NCBI GenBank assembly: GCA_035651595.1
Contig: DASRFJ010000125.1
Location: 1 to 11,836, forward strand
DNA from: JAFARZ01 sp035651595
GTDB taxonomy: Bacteria > Actinomycetota > Actinomycetes > Streptosporangiales > Streptosporangiaceae
Direction: 5' to 3'
DNA: 11,836 bases
The notes below the pieces were generated by a model. That model ran no database searches, was not told the origin of the DNA, and was given only the letters and a program-made list of their open reading frames with translations. Made by a program: the position numbers and the translations under genes. Position 1 is the first letter of the stretch. Every line of letters begins with the position of its first letter. Below are positions 1-7,146 of this stretch, in pieces.

Positions 1-648
1 GGTGTCGGCCAGGCACTGGGTTTCCACGTGCCGGGGCCGGTCCAGGTAGCGTTCGGCGAAGCATTCGCCGCGGCCGAACGACGTGACCGCCTCACGCACC
101 GCGGACTCGTACTGCGCCGGGATCTCGTCCATCGTCCAGGCGACCTTCAGCCCGCGACCGCCGCCGCCGTACACGGCCTTGATCGCCACCGGCAGCCCGT
201 GTTCCGCCGCGAACTCGCGGACCTCGGCCGCGTCGCGCACCGGATCGGCGGTGCCGGGCGCGAGCGGCGCCCCCACCCGCCGGGCGATCAGCCGCGCGCT
301 GACCTTGTCGCCCAGCGCCTCGATCGCCTCGGGCGGCGGCCCGATCCAGGTCAGCCCCACGTTCGCGACCGCACGGGAGAAGTCGGCGCATTCGGCGAGG
401 AAGCCGTACCCGGGATGGACCGCGTCCGCGTCCGACTCCAGCGCGACCTTGATGATCTTGTCGATGTCCAGGTAGGTCTCGGCCGGACTGGTGCCGCGCA
501 GCGCGTACGCCTCGTCGGCCATCCGCGCGGGCAGCCCGTCGAGATCGGGCTCGGCGTACACCGCGACGCTCTCCAGCCCCGCGTCCCGGCACGCCCGGAT
601 AACCCGGACCGCGATCTCGCCTCGGTTGGCGACCAGTACCTTTCGCAT
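1..648 (-). CDS. accA: Biotin carboxylase subunit of an acyl-CoA carboxylase, N-terminal part (runs off left edge)
   Basis: This is the ATP-dependent biotin carboxylase that carboxylates the biotin group of a carrier domain for acetyl-/propionyl-CoA carboxylase, giving malonyl-CoA or methylmalonyl-CoA in the cytosol. Visible here are 216 codons starting MRKVLVANRGEIAVRVIRAC, the classic biotin-carboxylase N-terminal fold. Further motifs are HPGYGFL (about 78-84), GDK (K115), IKAVYGGGGRGLK with K157 and the glycine-rich ATP loop at 161-166, and RHVETQ with H207. These match the ATP-grasp positions of AccC, as in E. coli K116, K159 and H209. Actinobacterial homologues are usually about 590-660 aa with a fused biotin-carboxyl-carrier domain; that end is outside the window. 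The start is supported by AGGTAG about 7 bases upstream on the minus strand. The upstream GH65 gene overlaps it out of frame. The gene symbol follows actinobacterial usage (AccA = alpha subunit); paralogue identity cannot be decided. Confidence 0.95.
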   Translation of the reverse strand, partial: MRKVLVANRGEIAVRVIRACRDAGLESVAVYAEPDLDGLPARMADEAYALRGTSPAETYLDIDKIIKVALESDADAVHPGYGFLAECADFSRAVANVGLTWIGPPPEAIEALGDKVSARLIARRVGAPLAPGTADPVRDAAEVREFAAEHGLPVAIKAVYGGGGRGLKVAWTMDEIPAQYESAVREAVTSFGRGECFAERYLDRPRHVETQCLADT

Positions 649-3020
649 TGCGCACTACCTTTCTGCCGCGCCGAACGTCGCACCGGTGCGCGGCCCGCTG
701 GCTGCCGTGGCGGGAAGGAGGACGGTGCCGGCGGGATGTCCAGCACGACCGGCTTCCCGGCCAGGATGACCTGCTCCTCGTGGTGGGCGATGGCCAGCGG
801 CTCGCCCGCCAGCAATTCGTACCGCGCCTCCCGGTGCCAGATCGTCACCCGCAGCAGGCGCCCGCGGTACCGGATCCGGAACGCGAGCCGGGTGATGCCG
901 GCCGGCAGCCGCGGCCGGAACGCCAGGCTGCCGTTCGCCGCCCGCAGGCCGCCGAAGCCGTCGACCAACGCGATCCAGGTACCGGCCAACGCGGCGAGGT
1001 GCAGGCCGTCGCGGGTATTGCGGTGCCGGTCCTGTAGATCGGTCAGCGCCGCCTCGGCCAGGTAGTCGTGCGCCAGTTCCAGGTGCGAGGTCTGCGCGGC
1101 CAGCACGGCCTGGGTGCAGGCCGACAGCGAGGAATCGCGGACGGTCAGCCCTTCGTAGTAGGCGAAGTTCCTGGCCTTCTGCTCGGCGGTGAACGCGTCC
1201 GGGCACAGGTGCATGGCCAGCACCAGGTCGGCCTGCTTGACCACCTGCTTGCGGTACAGCTCGAAGTACGGGTAGTACAGCAGCAGCGGATAGCTGTCCG
1301 GCGGCGTGCTCTCGAAGTCCCAGCGCGCGTGCGCGAGGAAGCTCTCGTCCTGCGGGTGGATGCCGATCTCGGCGTTGAACGGGATGACCATCGCGTCGGC
1401 GGCGCGGCGCCACGCGGACAGCTCGCGCTCGTCTACGCCGAGGCGCGCCGCGCCGTCCGGGTATTCGCGACAAGCGTCCGCGGCGGCGCGCAGGTTCCGT
1501 TGCGCCATCAGGTTCGTGTAGACGTTGTTGTCGGTCGCCGCGCTGTACTCGTCCGGCCCGGTCACACCGTCGATCCGGAACTGTTCGGCGTGGTCGTGGT
1601 GGCCAAGTGCCCGCCACAGGCGGGCGGTTTCTACGAGCAGTTCAAGGCCGGTCTCGCGTTCGAACCAGGTGTCCTGCGTCGCGTTGACGTACTGGACCAC
1701 CGCGTGGGCGATGTCGGCGTTGATGTGAAAGGCGGCGGTTCCGGCCGGCCAGTAGCCGGAGCATTCCCGCCCGCCGATGGTCCGCCACGGGTATGCGGCG
1801 CCGGCCAGGCCCAGGTCGGCCGCTCGCTCCTTGGCCGCCGGCAGCACGGTATGCCGCCAGCGGAGCACGTCCGCGGCCGCCGCCGGCTGGGTGTAGGTGA
1901 GGACCGGCAGGACGAACGTCTCGGTGTCCCAGAACGTGTGCCCGTCGTAGCCGGGACCGGTCAATCCCTTCGCCGCGATCGGCCGGCGTTCGGCCCGGGC
2001 TCCGGCCTGGAGGATGTGGAACAGCGCGAACCGCACCGCCTGCTGGATCTCCGCATCGCCGTCCAGCTCGACGTCCGCGCCCGCCCAGAATTCGTCCAGG
2101 TAGCGCCGCTGCTCGGCGAGCAGGCCGGACCAGCCCGCCAGCCGTGCCATGGCGAGCGCGGCGGTCACCTCGGCGTGCAGTGCCGACCCGGACCGCACGT
2201 CCGACCAGCCATAGCCCAGGTACTTCACGACCCGGAGCAGGCTGGCCTGCCGGACCTGCGCGGCGACGGTGCAGCGGCCCACGTCGGGAAATGCCTCGGT
2301 GCGCGCGTGCATCGTCCGGTCCGGCATGGCCCCGGTGACCTCGATGTCGTGCGCCATGCCGGCTGCCAGCCGCAGGCCGCTGCCCCGGGTCCGGTGCATC
2401 AGCGTCACCCGGAACTGGTCCTGGCTGGCCACGTGCTCCTCGCTGACCAGCGGCGCGGCCAGCACGGCACAGGTGCGCGGATCCTTGCTTGTTCCGGGCA
2501 GCGCCTCGTTCGCGACCAGTTCGGACTGGAGGCCGAGCCGCATCTGCCCGGACACCGCCTCCACCGTGTAGCTGATCGCGGCGACGGCGCGCTGGGTCAA
2601 GGACACGAGCCGGACCGACGTGATCCGGACCGTCTGGCCTGCCGGGGAGGTCCAGAGCACTTCGCGGGACAGGGTGCCGGCGCGGAGGTCGAGGACGCGC
2701 TCGTGAACGTGGAGGGTGCCGTGCCGGACGTCGAACGGCTCGTCGCCGACCAGCAGGCGGATCAGCTTGCCGTTCGTCACGTTGACGATCGTCTGGCCGG
2801 AGTCGGGATAGCCGTAGCCCGGTTCGGCGTGCGGCAGCGGGCGGACCTCGTACAACGCGTTGAGGTAGCTGCCGGGCAGGCCGTACGGCTCACCCTCGTC
2901 CAGGTTCCCGCGCAGTCCGATGTGGCCGTTGGACAGGGCGAACACCGACTCGGTCCGCGCGAGCGCGTCGAGGTCCAGGCTGGGTTCGCGCAGGCACCAC
3001 GGCTCCACCCCGTAGGCCAT
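351..3020 (-). CDS. Glycoside hydrolase family 65 protein (disaccharide phosphorylase/hydrolase type)
   Basis: GH65 enzymes cleave alpha-linked disaccharides (maltose, trehalose, kojibiose, nigerose), mostly by inverting phosphorolysis to beta-glucose-1-phosphate plus a sugar. The protein has the N-terminal beta-sandwich (ALSNGHIGLRGNLDEG at 28-43). The (alpha/alpha)6 catalytic domain shows FWDTE (363-367), PWRTIGGRECSGYWPAGT (411-428) and HINADIAHAV. The catalytic-acid motif GPDEY (488-492) gives E491 as the expected general acid. KQADLVLAM (595-603) and the GLHLAALAGTW region (672-682) correspond to the substrate/phosphate pocket. Substrate cannot be told from sequence. The ATG at 3020 follows a strong GAGGAGG with 6-base spacing. 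The recognisable protein ends near residue 787, the usual family length, but the frame has no stop there and continues to codon 889 inside the biotin-carboxylase gene. The extra 100 residues (rich in R, S, T, W, P) look like a frame shadow, so a frameshift or lost stop is suspected. It is probably co-transcribed with accA. Confidence 0.9.
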   Translation of the reverse strand: MAYGVEPWCLREPSLDLDALARTESVFALSNGHIGLRGNLDEGEPYGLPGSYLNALYEVRPLPHAEPGYGYPDSGQTIVNVTNGKLIRLLVGDEPFDVRHGTLHVHERVLDLRAGTLSREVLWTSPAGQTVRITSVRLVSLTQRAVAAISYTVEAVSGQMRLGLQSELVANEALPGTSKDPRTCAVLAAPLVSEEHVASQDQFRVTLMHRTRGSGLRLAAGMAHDIEVTGAMPDRTMHARTEAFPDVGRCTVAAQVRQASLLRVVKYLGYGWSDVRSGSALHAEVTAALAMARLAGWSGLLAEQRRYLDEFWAGADVELDGDAEIQQAVRFALFHILQAGARAERRPIAAKGLTGPGYDGHTFWDTETFVLPVLTYTQPAAAADVLRWRHTVLPAAKERAADLGLAGAAYPWRTIGGRECSGYWPAGTAAFHINADIAHAVVQYVNATQDTWFERETGLELLVETARLWRALGHHDHAEQFRIDGVTGPDEYSAATDNNVYTNLMAQRNLRAAADACREYPDGAARLGVDERELSAWRRAADAMVIPFNAEIGIHPQDESFLAHARWDFESTPPDSYPLLLYYPYFELYRKQVVKQADLVLAMHLCPDAFTAEQKARNFAYYEGLTVRDSSLSACTQAVLAAQTSHLELAHDYLAEAALTDLQDRHRNTRDGLHLAALAGTWIALVDGFGGLRAANGSLAFRPRLPAGITRLAFRIRYRGRLLRVTIWHREARYELLAGEPLAIAHHEEQVILAGKPVVLDIPPAPSSFPPRQPAGRAPVRRSARQKGSAQCERYWSPTEARSRSGLSGRAGTRGWRASRCTPSPISTGCPRGWPTRRTRCAAPVRPRPTWTSTRSSRSRWSRTRTRSIPGTASSPNAPTSPVRSRTWG

Positions 3021-3026
3021 CAGGCA

Positions 3027-3033
3027 CCTCCTC
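3027..3033 (-). promoter_or_regulatory. Ribosome binding site of the GH65 gene
   Basis: On the minus strand GAGGAGG lies 6 bases upstream of the ATG at 3020-3018. It is a near-perfect match to the anti-Shine-Dalgarno and fixes this start over upstream in-frame codons in the same open frame. Confidence 0.8.
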
Positions 3034-3088
3034 GGCTCGGTCCACTCGGCTACGTTCGTTGTGCCACGCGGACCCCGCCAAGCCCAAG

Positions 3089-3106
3089 CGTTCAACCGGT
3101 GAAACG
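3089..3106. promoter_or_regulatory. Candidate operator: imperfect palindrome between divergent genes
   Basis: The 18-base sequence cgttcaaccggtgaaacg is a palindrome with 7 of 9 paired positions and a perfect ACCGGT centre. It lies about 70 bases upstream of both the GH65 start and the MFS start. Size, dyad symmetry and a central CG resemble operators of LacI-family sugar repressors, but no regulator gene is present in the window and the assignment is inference. Confidence 0.35.
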
Positions 3107-3133
3107 GGCGCAGTCGAACTCGCCGGTCCGCGA

Positions 3134-3163
3134 TTGCGGCAGCTGACCGCGCCCTCTTAGCGT
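3134..3163 (+). promoter_or_regulatory. Candidate promoter for the MFS gene, placed for leaderless translation
   Basis: TTGCGG (3134-3139) and TAGCGT (3158-3163) are separated by 18 bases, fitting an actinobacterial SigA-type -35/-10 pair (TAnnnT). The -10 ends 7 bases before the A of the ATG at 3171, so the predicted transcript start falls on the start codon itself. No Shine-Dalgarno is seen before this ATG, which agrees with a leaderless mRNA. Confidence 0.5.
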
Positions 3164-3170
3164 TGCCGGA

Positions 3171-4637
3171 ATGATCCAGGAAACGGACTACGCTCAGCCG
3201 GCCACGGTGGATCCGCGGCGCTGGCGGGCACTCGTGGTCATCCTCTTCGCCGGGTTCGTGGATCTGCTCGACATGTCGATCGTGAACGTCGCGCTGCCGA
3301 GCATCCTGCGGGACATGCGCGCCGGCTACGTGGCTGCGGAGTGGATGGTGGCGGGTTACTCGCTGGGATTCGCAGCGGTCCTGATCGTCGCCGGACGGCT
3401 CGGGGATGTCTTCGGCCGCAAGCGTATCTTCCTGATCGGCATGGGCGGGTTCACGCTGGCTTCGGCGTTGTGCGGGGTCGCGGTCAACCCGGGAATGCTT
3501 ATCGCCACGCGAATCGTCCAGGGCGCGATGGCCGGCACGATGGTCCCGCAGATCCTCTCGATCATCCGCGCGACGTTCCCGGCGGGGGAGCGCGGCAAGG
3601 CGTACGGCCTGTTCGGCGCCGTCGTGGGGTGTGCCTCCTCGGCCGGGACGATCGTCGGCGGGCTGCTCGTCCAGTGGGATGTGTTCCACCTGGAGTGGCG
3701 CGCGATATTTCTGGTCAACGTGCCGATCGGGCTCGCCGCCGTGCTCGCGGGGCGGTTCGTCATCGGTGAATCCAGGTCACCGGGCGCGCGCCGGGTGGAC
3801 CTGGTGGGCGCGGCGCTGGCGCTGGCCGTGACGGTGTTGCTCGCCTACCCGCTGACCGAGGGCCGTGCCTTGGGCTGGCCGGGCTGGTCGTTCGGAATGA
3901 TGCTTGTGGCTTTGTTCCTGCTCGCGGTGCTGGTCAGCTACGAGCGGCGGCGCGCCAGGAGAATCGGTTCGCCGCTGGTCGTGCTCAGCCTGTTCCGGGC
4001 CAAGACGTTCAGCGCGGGCACGGCGCTGCTGGTGATCTTCGCGGTGTCGTTCGCCGGATTCGTCTTCATCTGGACGCTCTACCTCCAGCTGGGGCTCGGC
4101 TGGACCCCGCTGCACGCCGGCCTGACCGCCGCCTCGTTCGCGCTCGCGACCATGGTTTCCTCCGGGCTGTCGGTGGCGGTGCTCACCCCCAGGTTCGGCC
4201 GCCGCGTCCTGATGGCCGGCGCCCTGGCGAACGCCGCCGGGTTCGCCGGCTACGCCGTCATCGCCGCGCGCTACGGCGGGTCGATCGGCTCCTGGCAGAT
4301 GGTGCCGCCGCTGGTCGTCGCCGGCACCGGGTTCGGCCTGGTCATCGCGCCGATCATCGACCTCATCCTGACCGATGTGCCGGCCGGCGACGCCGGGTCC
4401 GCTTCGGGGCTGCTCAGCGCCATCCAGGAGTTCGGCATGGCGCTCGGCGTGGCGCTGGCCAGCGTGGTCTTCTTCGGCTACCTTGGTGGCGGACCGGTGC
4501 ACGGGGCCGCGGCATTCGCCCGGGCGTTCAGCCTCAGCGTGTGGTACCCGGTGGGCATCCTGGGCATTTTCTTCGCCGGCCTGTTCGCGCTGCCCCGCCA
4601 GGCCCGGTTCCGTGACCTCGACGCGGAGCCGGCCTAG
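3171..4637 (+). CDS. MFS transporter, DHA2 family (14-TM drug:H+ antiporter-like)
   Basis: This is an inner-membrane secondary transporter, probably exporting drug-like or other small hydrophobic compounds with the proton gradient; the substrate is unknown. It has 488 residues with about 14 hydrophobic segments. The DHA2-type first-helix motif LDMSIVNVALPSI covers residues 33-45. Motif A, AGRLGDVFGRKR, is at 74-85, RIVQGAMAG (motif B region) at 114-122, and WRAIFLVNVPIG at 176-187. In motif C (about 149-164) the usual G-P-x2-G-G reads G-T-I-V-G-G, so the proline is replaced by T160. The short charged N-terminus before helix 1 supports the ATG at 3171, which has no Shine-Dalgarno and looks leaderless. 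It is transcribed divergently from the GH65 gene and convergently to the ABC permease, with which it shares a CTAG stop overlap. It has no partner in an operon. Confidence 0.93.
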   Translation: MIQETDYAQPATVDPRRWRALVVILFAGFVDLLDMSIVNVALPSILRDMRAGYVAAEWMVAGYSLGFAAVLIVAGRLGDVFGRKRIFLIGMGGFTLASALCGVAVNPGMLIATRIVQGAMAGTMVPQILSIIRATFPAGERGKAYGLFGAVVGCASSAGTIVGGLLVQWDVFHLEWRAIFLVNVPIGLAAVLAGRFVIGESRSPGARRVDLVGAALALAVTVLLAYPLTEGRALGWPGWSFGMMLVALFLLAVLVSYERRRARRIGSPLVVLSLFRAKTFSAGTALLVIFAVSFAGFVFIWTLYLQLGLGWTPLHAGLTAASFALATMVSSGLSVAVLTPRFGRRVLMAGALANAAGFAGYAVIAARYGGSIGSWQMVPPLVVAGTGFGLVIAPIIDLILTDVPAGDAGSASGLLSAIQEFGMALGVALASVVFFGYLGGGPVHGAAAFARAFSLSVWYPVGILGIFFAGLFALPRQARFRDLDAEPA

Positions 4638-6235
4638 CCGATGTCGCGCAGCCGCAGGGCGCCGAGCCCGACGGCGGCCAGCGTCACCGCGGCCAGCGAA
4701 AGCCAGACCTCCGGTGCCGCGGACACGGCACCACCGGGCAGCCTCGGCACGTGGGTGAACGGCGAGATGTCCATCGCCCACTGCGGGATGCGCAACAGCT
4801 CGCCGAACACCTTCATCAGCAGGGTGGCCGCGACCGCCGCCCATCCGATGCCCACGCAGGCCCGCGGCAGTACGCCGAACAGCAGGACCGCGACACCCGC
4901 CACGGCGAGCGCCGCCGGGAGCTGGGCCAGGGCAGCGCCCAGCATCGCGGTCACCGCACCGCCGGCGTTGCCCGCGCGCAGCCCGTAACCGAGGCCGATC
5001 GCCAGGCCCGCGCCGGTGAGCAGCACCGCTGTCCCGGTCACCGCGATCGTCACACGGCTGAGCGCCCACCGGAGCCGGCCGGCCGCGGTCGCCAGCACGG
5101 GTTCGGCGAGTCCGGTGGTCTCCTCGGTGCGCAGCCGCAGCGCGACCGAGGTGGCGTACGCCGCCGCGATCAGCCCGGTCAGCATGACGACCGCGGCCAG
5201 GTAGGCGTTGGTGATCGCGGTCTGGCCGCCGATCCGGGTGAACTCGTTCCTGAGCAGGGAACTGCTGCCGAGCACGGAACCGATTCCCTTGCCGGCGGCG
5301 CCGAAGATGGCACCCATGAACAGGAACCCGGCGATCCAGCCCGCCAGCCCGGTCAGCTCGAGCCGCCAGGCCAGGCCGAACACGCCGCGGAGCAGGGCGG
5401 ACGCCTGCGCCCGGCCCGGCCGGTCCGGCAGCAGGCCGGCGCCGTGGTCGCGCCGGGCCGCCGCCAGGTACGCGGCGGCGCCCAGGGCGGCCGCCACGGC
5501 GGCGGGAAGCGCGAGCGCCCACCATCGCTGCCCGGCGAACGGCCGGACCTGCTCGGTCCAGCCGAGCGGGGACAGCCAGGTCAGCCACGTCAGCGGCGCG
5601 GTGCTGGCGGTGTCCGCGACCGCGCGCAGCAGGTACGCGGCGCCGAGCGCACCGAGCGCGATCCCGCGGGCGGTCCTTGCCCCGGCTGCCATCTGCGCGG
5701 CCAGCGCGGCGACGCAACCGAACGCGACGCCGGCGGCGGCCGCGGCGAGCGCGAGGGCGGCCGACCCGCCGGCCGGCTGGCCGGCCAGCACCAGCCCGGC
5801 GGTGACCAGCATGGCCAGCAGCGCGTTGCCGGCCACCGCGACGGCAAGCGCCGCGGTGAGCGGCGCGTGCCGCCCCACCGCGGCCGAGCCGACCAGCTCA
5901 AGCCGCCCGGCCTCCTCGTCGGCCCTGGTGTTGCGTATCACGACAAAAATGCTCATCAGCGCCGCGAAGATGGCCGCCCACACCCCGTACCGCCAGGCGG
6001 TCAGCGCGCCGATCGAATCGCCGTACAACTTGCTGTACAGGAAGACCAGCGCCGGGTTGGTGCCGGCCGCCGACGCCAGCACGTCCCGCTTCGCGGCCGT
6101 CGGGTAGAGCTGGCCGAGCCAGTAGGCGACCCCGGCCACGCCGGCCGTGGTCACCAAGACCCAGGCCAGCATCATGAACCAGTCGCGGCGCAGCGCGAGC
6201 CGGGTCAGCGGTCCGGTGCTGGCCAGCCCGGTCAC
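4634..6235 (-). CDS. ABC transporter permease, COG3559-like (TnrB-type putative antibiotic/polyketide exporter)
   Basis: This is the membrane half of an ABC exporter, about 533 residues with roughly 12 hydrophobic segments in two similar halves. Each half carries a related cytoplasmic motif: IRNTRADEEAGRLELVGSA near residues 100-118 and LRLRTEETTGLAEPVLATAA near 366-384. This duplicated R-x-EE-xG-x-E-V/L pattern is what I associate with the TnrB/COG3559 exporter family, described for resistance to antibiotics such as tetronasin; the substrate here is unknown. The start chosen is GTG at 6235-6233, overlapping the ATPase stop in GTGA. That implies translational coupling and a two-protein complex with the ATPase. 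The TAG stop at 4636-4634 overlaps the MFS stop on the other strand. It is the last gene of the minus-strand export operon. Confidence 0.9.
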   Translation of the reverse strand: MTGLASTGPLTRLALRRDWFMMLAWVLVTTAGVAGVAYWLGQLYPTAAKRDVLASAAGTNPALVFLYSKLYGDSIGALTAWRYGVWAAIFAALMSIFVVIRNTRADEEAGRLELVGSAAVGRHAPLTAALAVAVAGNALLAMLVTAGLVLAGQPAGGSAALALAAAAAGVAFGCVAALAAQMAAGARTARGIALGALGAAYLLRAVADTASTAPLTWLTWLSPLGWTEQVRPFAGQRWWALALPAAVAAALGAAAYLAAARRDHGAGLLPDRPGRAQASALLRGVFGLAWRLELTGLAGWIAGFLFMGAIFGAAGKGIGSVLGSSSLLRNEFTRIGGQTAITNAYLAAVVMLTGLIAAAYATSVALRLRTEETTGLAEPVLATAAGRLRWALSRVTIAVTGTAVLLTGAGLAIGLGYGLRAGNAGGAVTAMLGAALAQLPAALAVAGVAVLLFGVLPRACVGIGWAAVAATLLMKVFGELLRIPQWAMDISPFTHVPRLPGGAVSAAPEVWLSLAAVTLAAVGLGALRLRDIG

Positions 6236-7140
6236 CGGACCACCGCCGTTTCCCGCGATCCGGTCGTGTAGTGGCGCAGGAACAGCTCTTCCAGCGTGGG
6301 CGGCTGGCAGGCGATGGCGCGGATCCCGGCGGCGGCGAGCCGGGCGAGCACCTCGGTCAGCGCCGTGCTGTCGACCTGGCAGGTCACCCGGGTGCCGTTC
6401 TGGTGCAGGTCGTGGACGCCGGGGACGCCGGCCAGGCGGGCCGGGTGGTCCAGGTCGGCGGTGACCGAGGTGCGGGCCAGGTGCCGCAGTTCGGTGAGCG
6501 TGCCGGTCTCCGCGCACCGGCCGGCGCGGATGATGCTGACCCGGTCCGCGAGCGCTTCGGCCTCGGCGAGGATGTGGCTGGACAGCAGGATCGTGCGCCC
6601 GGCCTGCCGTTCCTCCTGGACGCAGTCGCGGAACACCGCTTCCATGAGCGGGTCCAGGCCGGCCGTGGGCTCGTCCAGCAGCAGCAGTTCCGCGTCGGAG
6701 GCCAGCGCCGCGACCAGCGCGACCTTCTGCCGGTTGCCCTTGGAATAGGCGCGGGCCTTCTTGGCCGGGTCGAGCTGGAACCGCTCGCACAGGGCCGCTG
6801 CTCGCCGTGCCGTCTGCGGGTCCCCGCGCAGCCGCCCCATCAGCGCGATGATCTCGCCGCCGGACAGGCCCGGCCACAGGGTCACGTCGCCGGGCACGTA
6901 CGCGAGCCGCCGGTGCAGCCGGGTGGCGTCCCGCCACGGGTCCCCGCCCAGCAGCCGGACCTGGCCGGCGTCGGCCCGCAGCAGCCCGAGCAGCACCCGC
7001 AGCGTCGTTGTCTTGCCGGCTCCGTTCGGGCCGAGAAAGGCGTGCACTTCGCCGGCCCGCACCGTCAGGTCCAGGCCATCCAGCGCGACCGTGGACCCGA
7101 ACGCCTTGCGCAGCCCCTGGATCTCGATCGCGTTGCTCAT
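6232..7140 (-). CDS. ABC transporter ATP-binding protein (drug-exporter type)
   Basis: This cytosolic nucleotide-binding subunit, 302 residues, powers the permease encoded directly downstream. Walker A GPNGAGKTT is at 37-45. The family-typical YVPGDVTLWPGLSGGE (81-96) lies where the Q-loop usually is, with no glutamine. The signature is a variant, YSKGNRQKV (132-140, in place of LSGGQ), followed by Walker B LLLLDEP (152-158) with catalytic E157, the D-loop and the H-loop SSH (H189). A C-terminal domain of about 90 residues ends with PTLEELFLRHY, common in drug-export ATPases of this class. The ATG lies 6 bases after the TAA of the upstream MmpL-type gene and has no visible Shine-Dalgarno, so translation probably depends on coupling. 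Its own stop overlaps the permease GTG. Confidence 0.95.
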   Translation of the reverse strand: MSNAIEIQGLRKAFGSTVALDGLDLTVRAGEVHAFLGPNGAGKTTTLRVLLGLLRADAGQVRLLGGDPWRDATRLHRRLAYVPGDVTLWPGLSGGEIIALMGRLRGDPQTARRAAALCERFQLDPAKKARAYSKGNRQKVALVAALASDAELLLLDEPTAGLDPLMEAVFRDCVQEERQAGRTILLSSHILAEAEALADRVSIIRAGRCAETGTLTELRHLARTSVTADLDHPARLAGVPGVHDLHQNGTRVTCQVDSTALTEVLARLAAAGIRAIACQPPTLEELFLRHYTTGSRETAVVR

Positions 7141-7146
7141 GGTGGT

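Noticed and set aside
28..1065. Plus-strand frame of 345 codons over accA and the end of GH65
   Set aside because: It is Arg-rich shadow sequence opposite two recognised genes, without domain or ribosome site.
1068..3146. Long plus-strand open frame (692 codons) opposite the GH65 gene
   Set aside because: Its translation is rich in R, G, V, Q and H with no domain. It is the antisense shadow expected from G/C third positions, while the minus strand encodes a clear GH65 protein.
4751..6271. Plus-strand frame of 506 codons opposite the ABC permease
   Set aside because: Composition is dominated by G, R, Q and H, with no membrane segments or motifs. It is a shadow of the permease.
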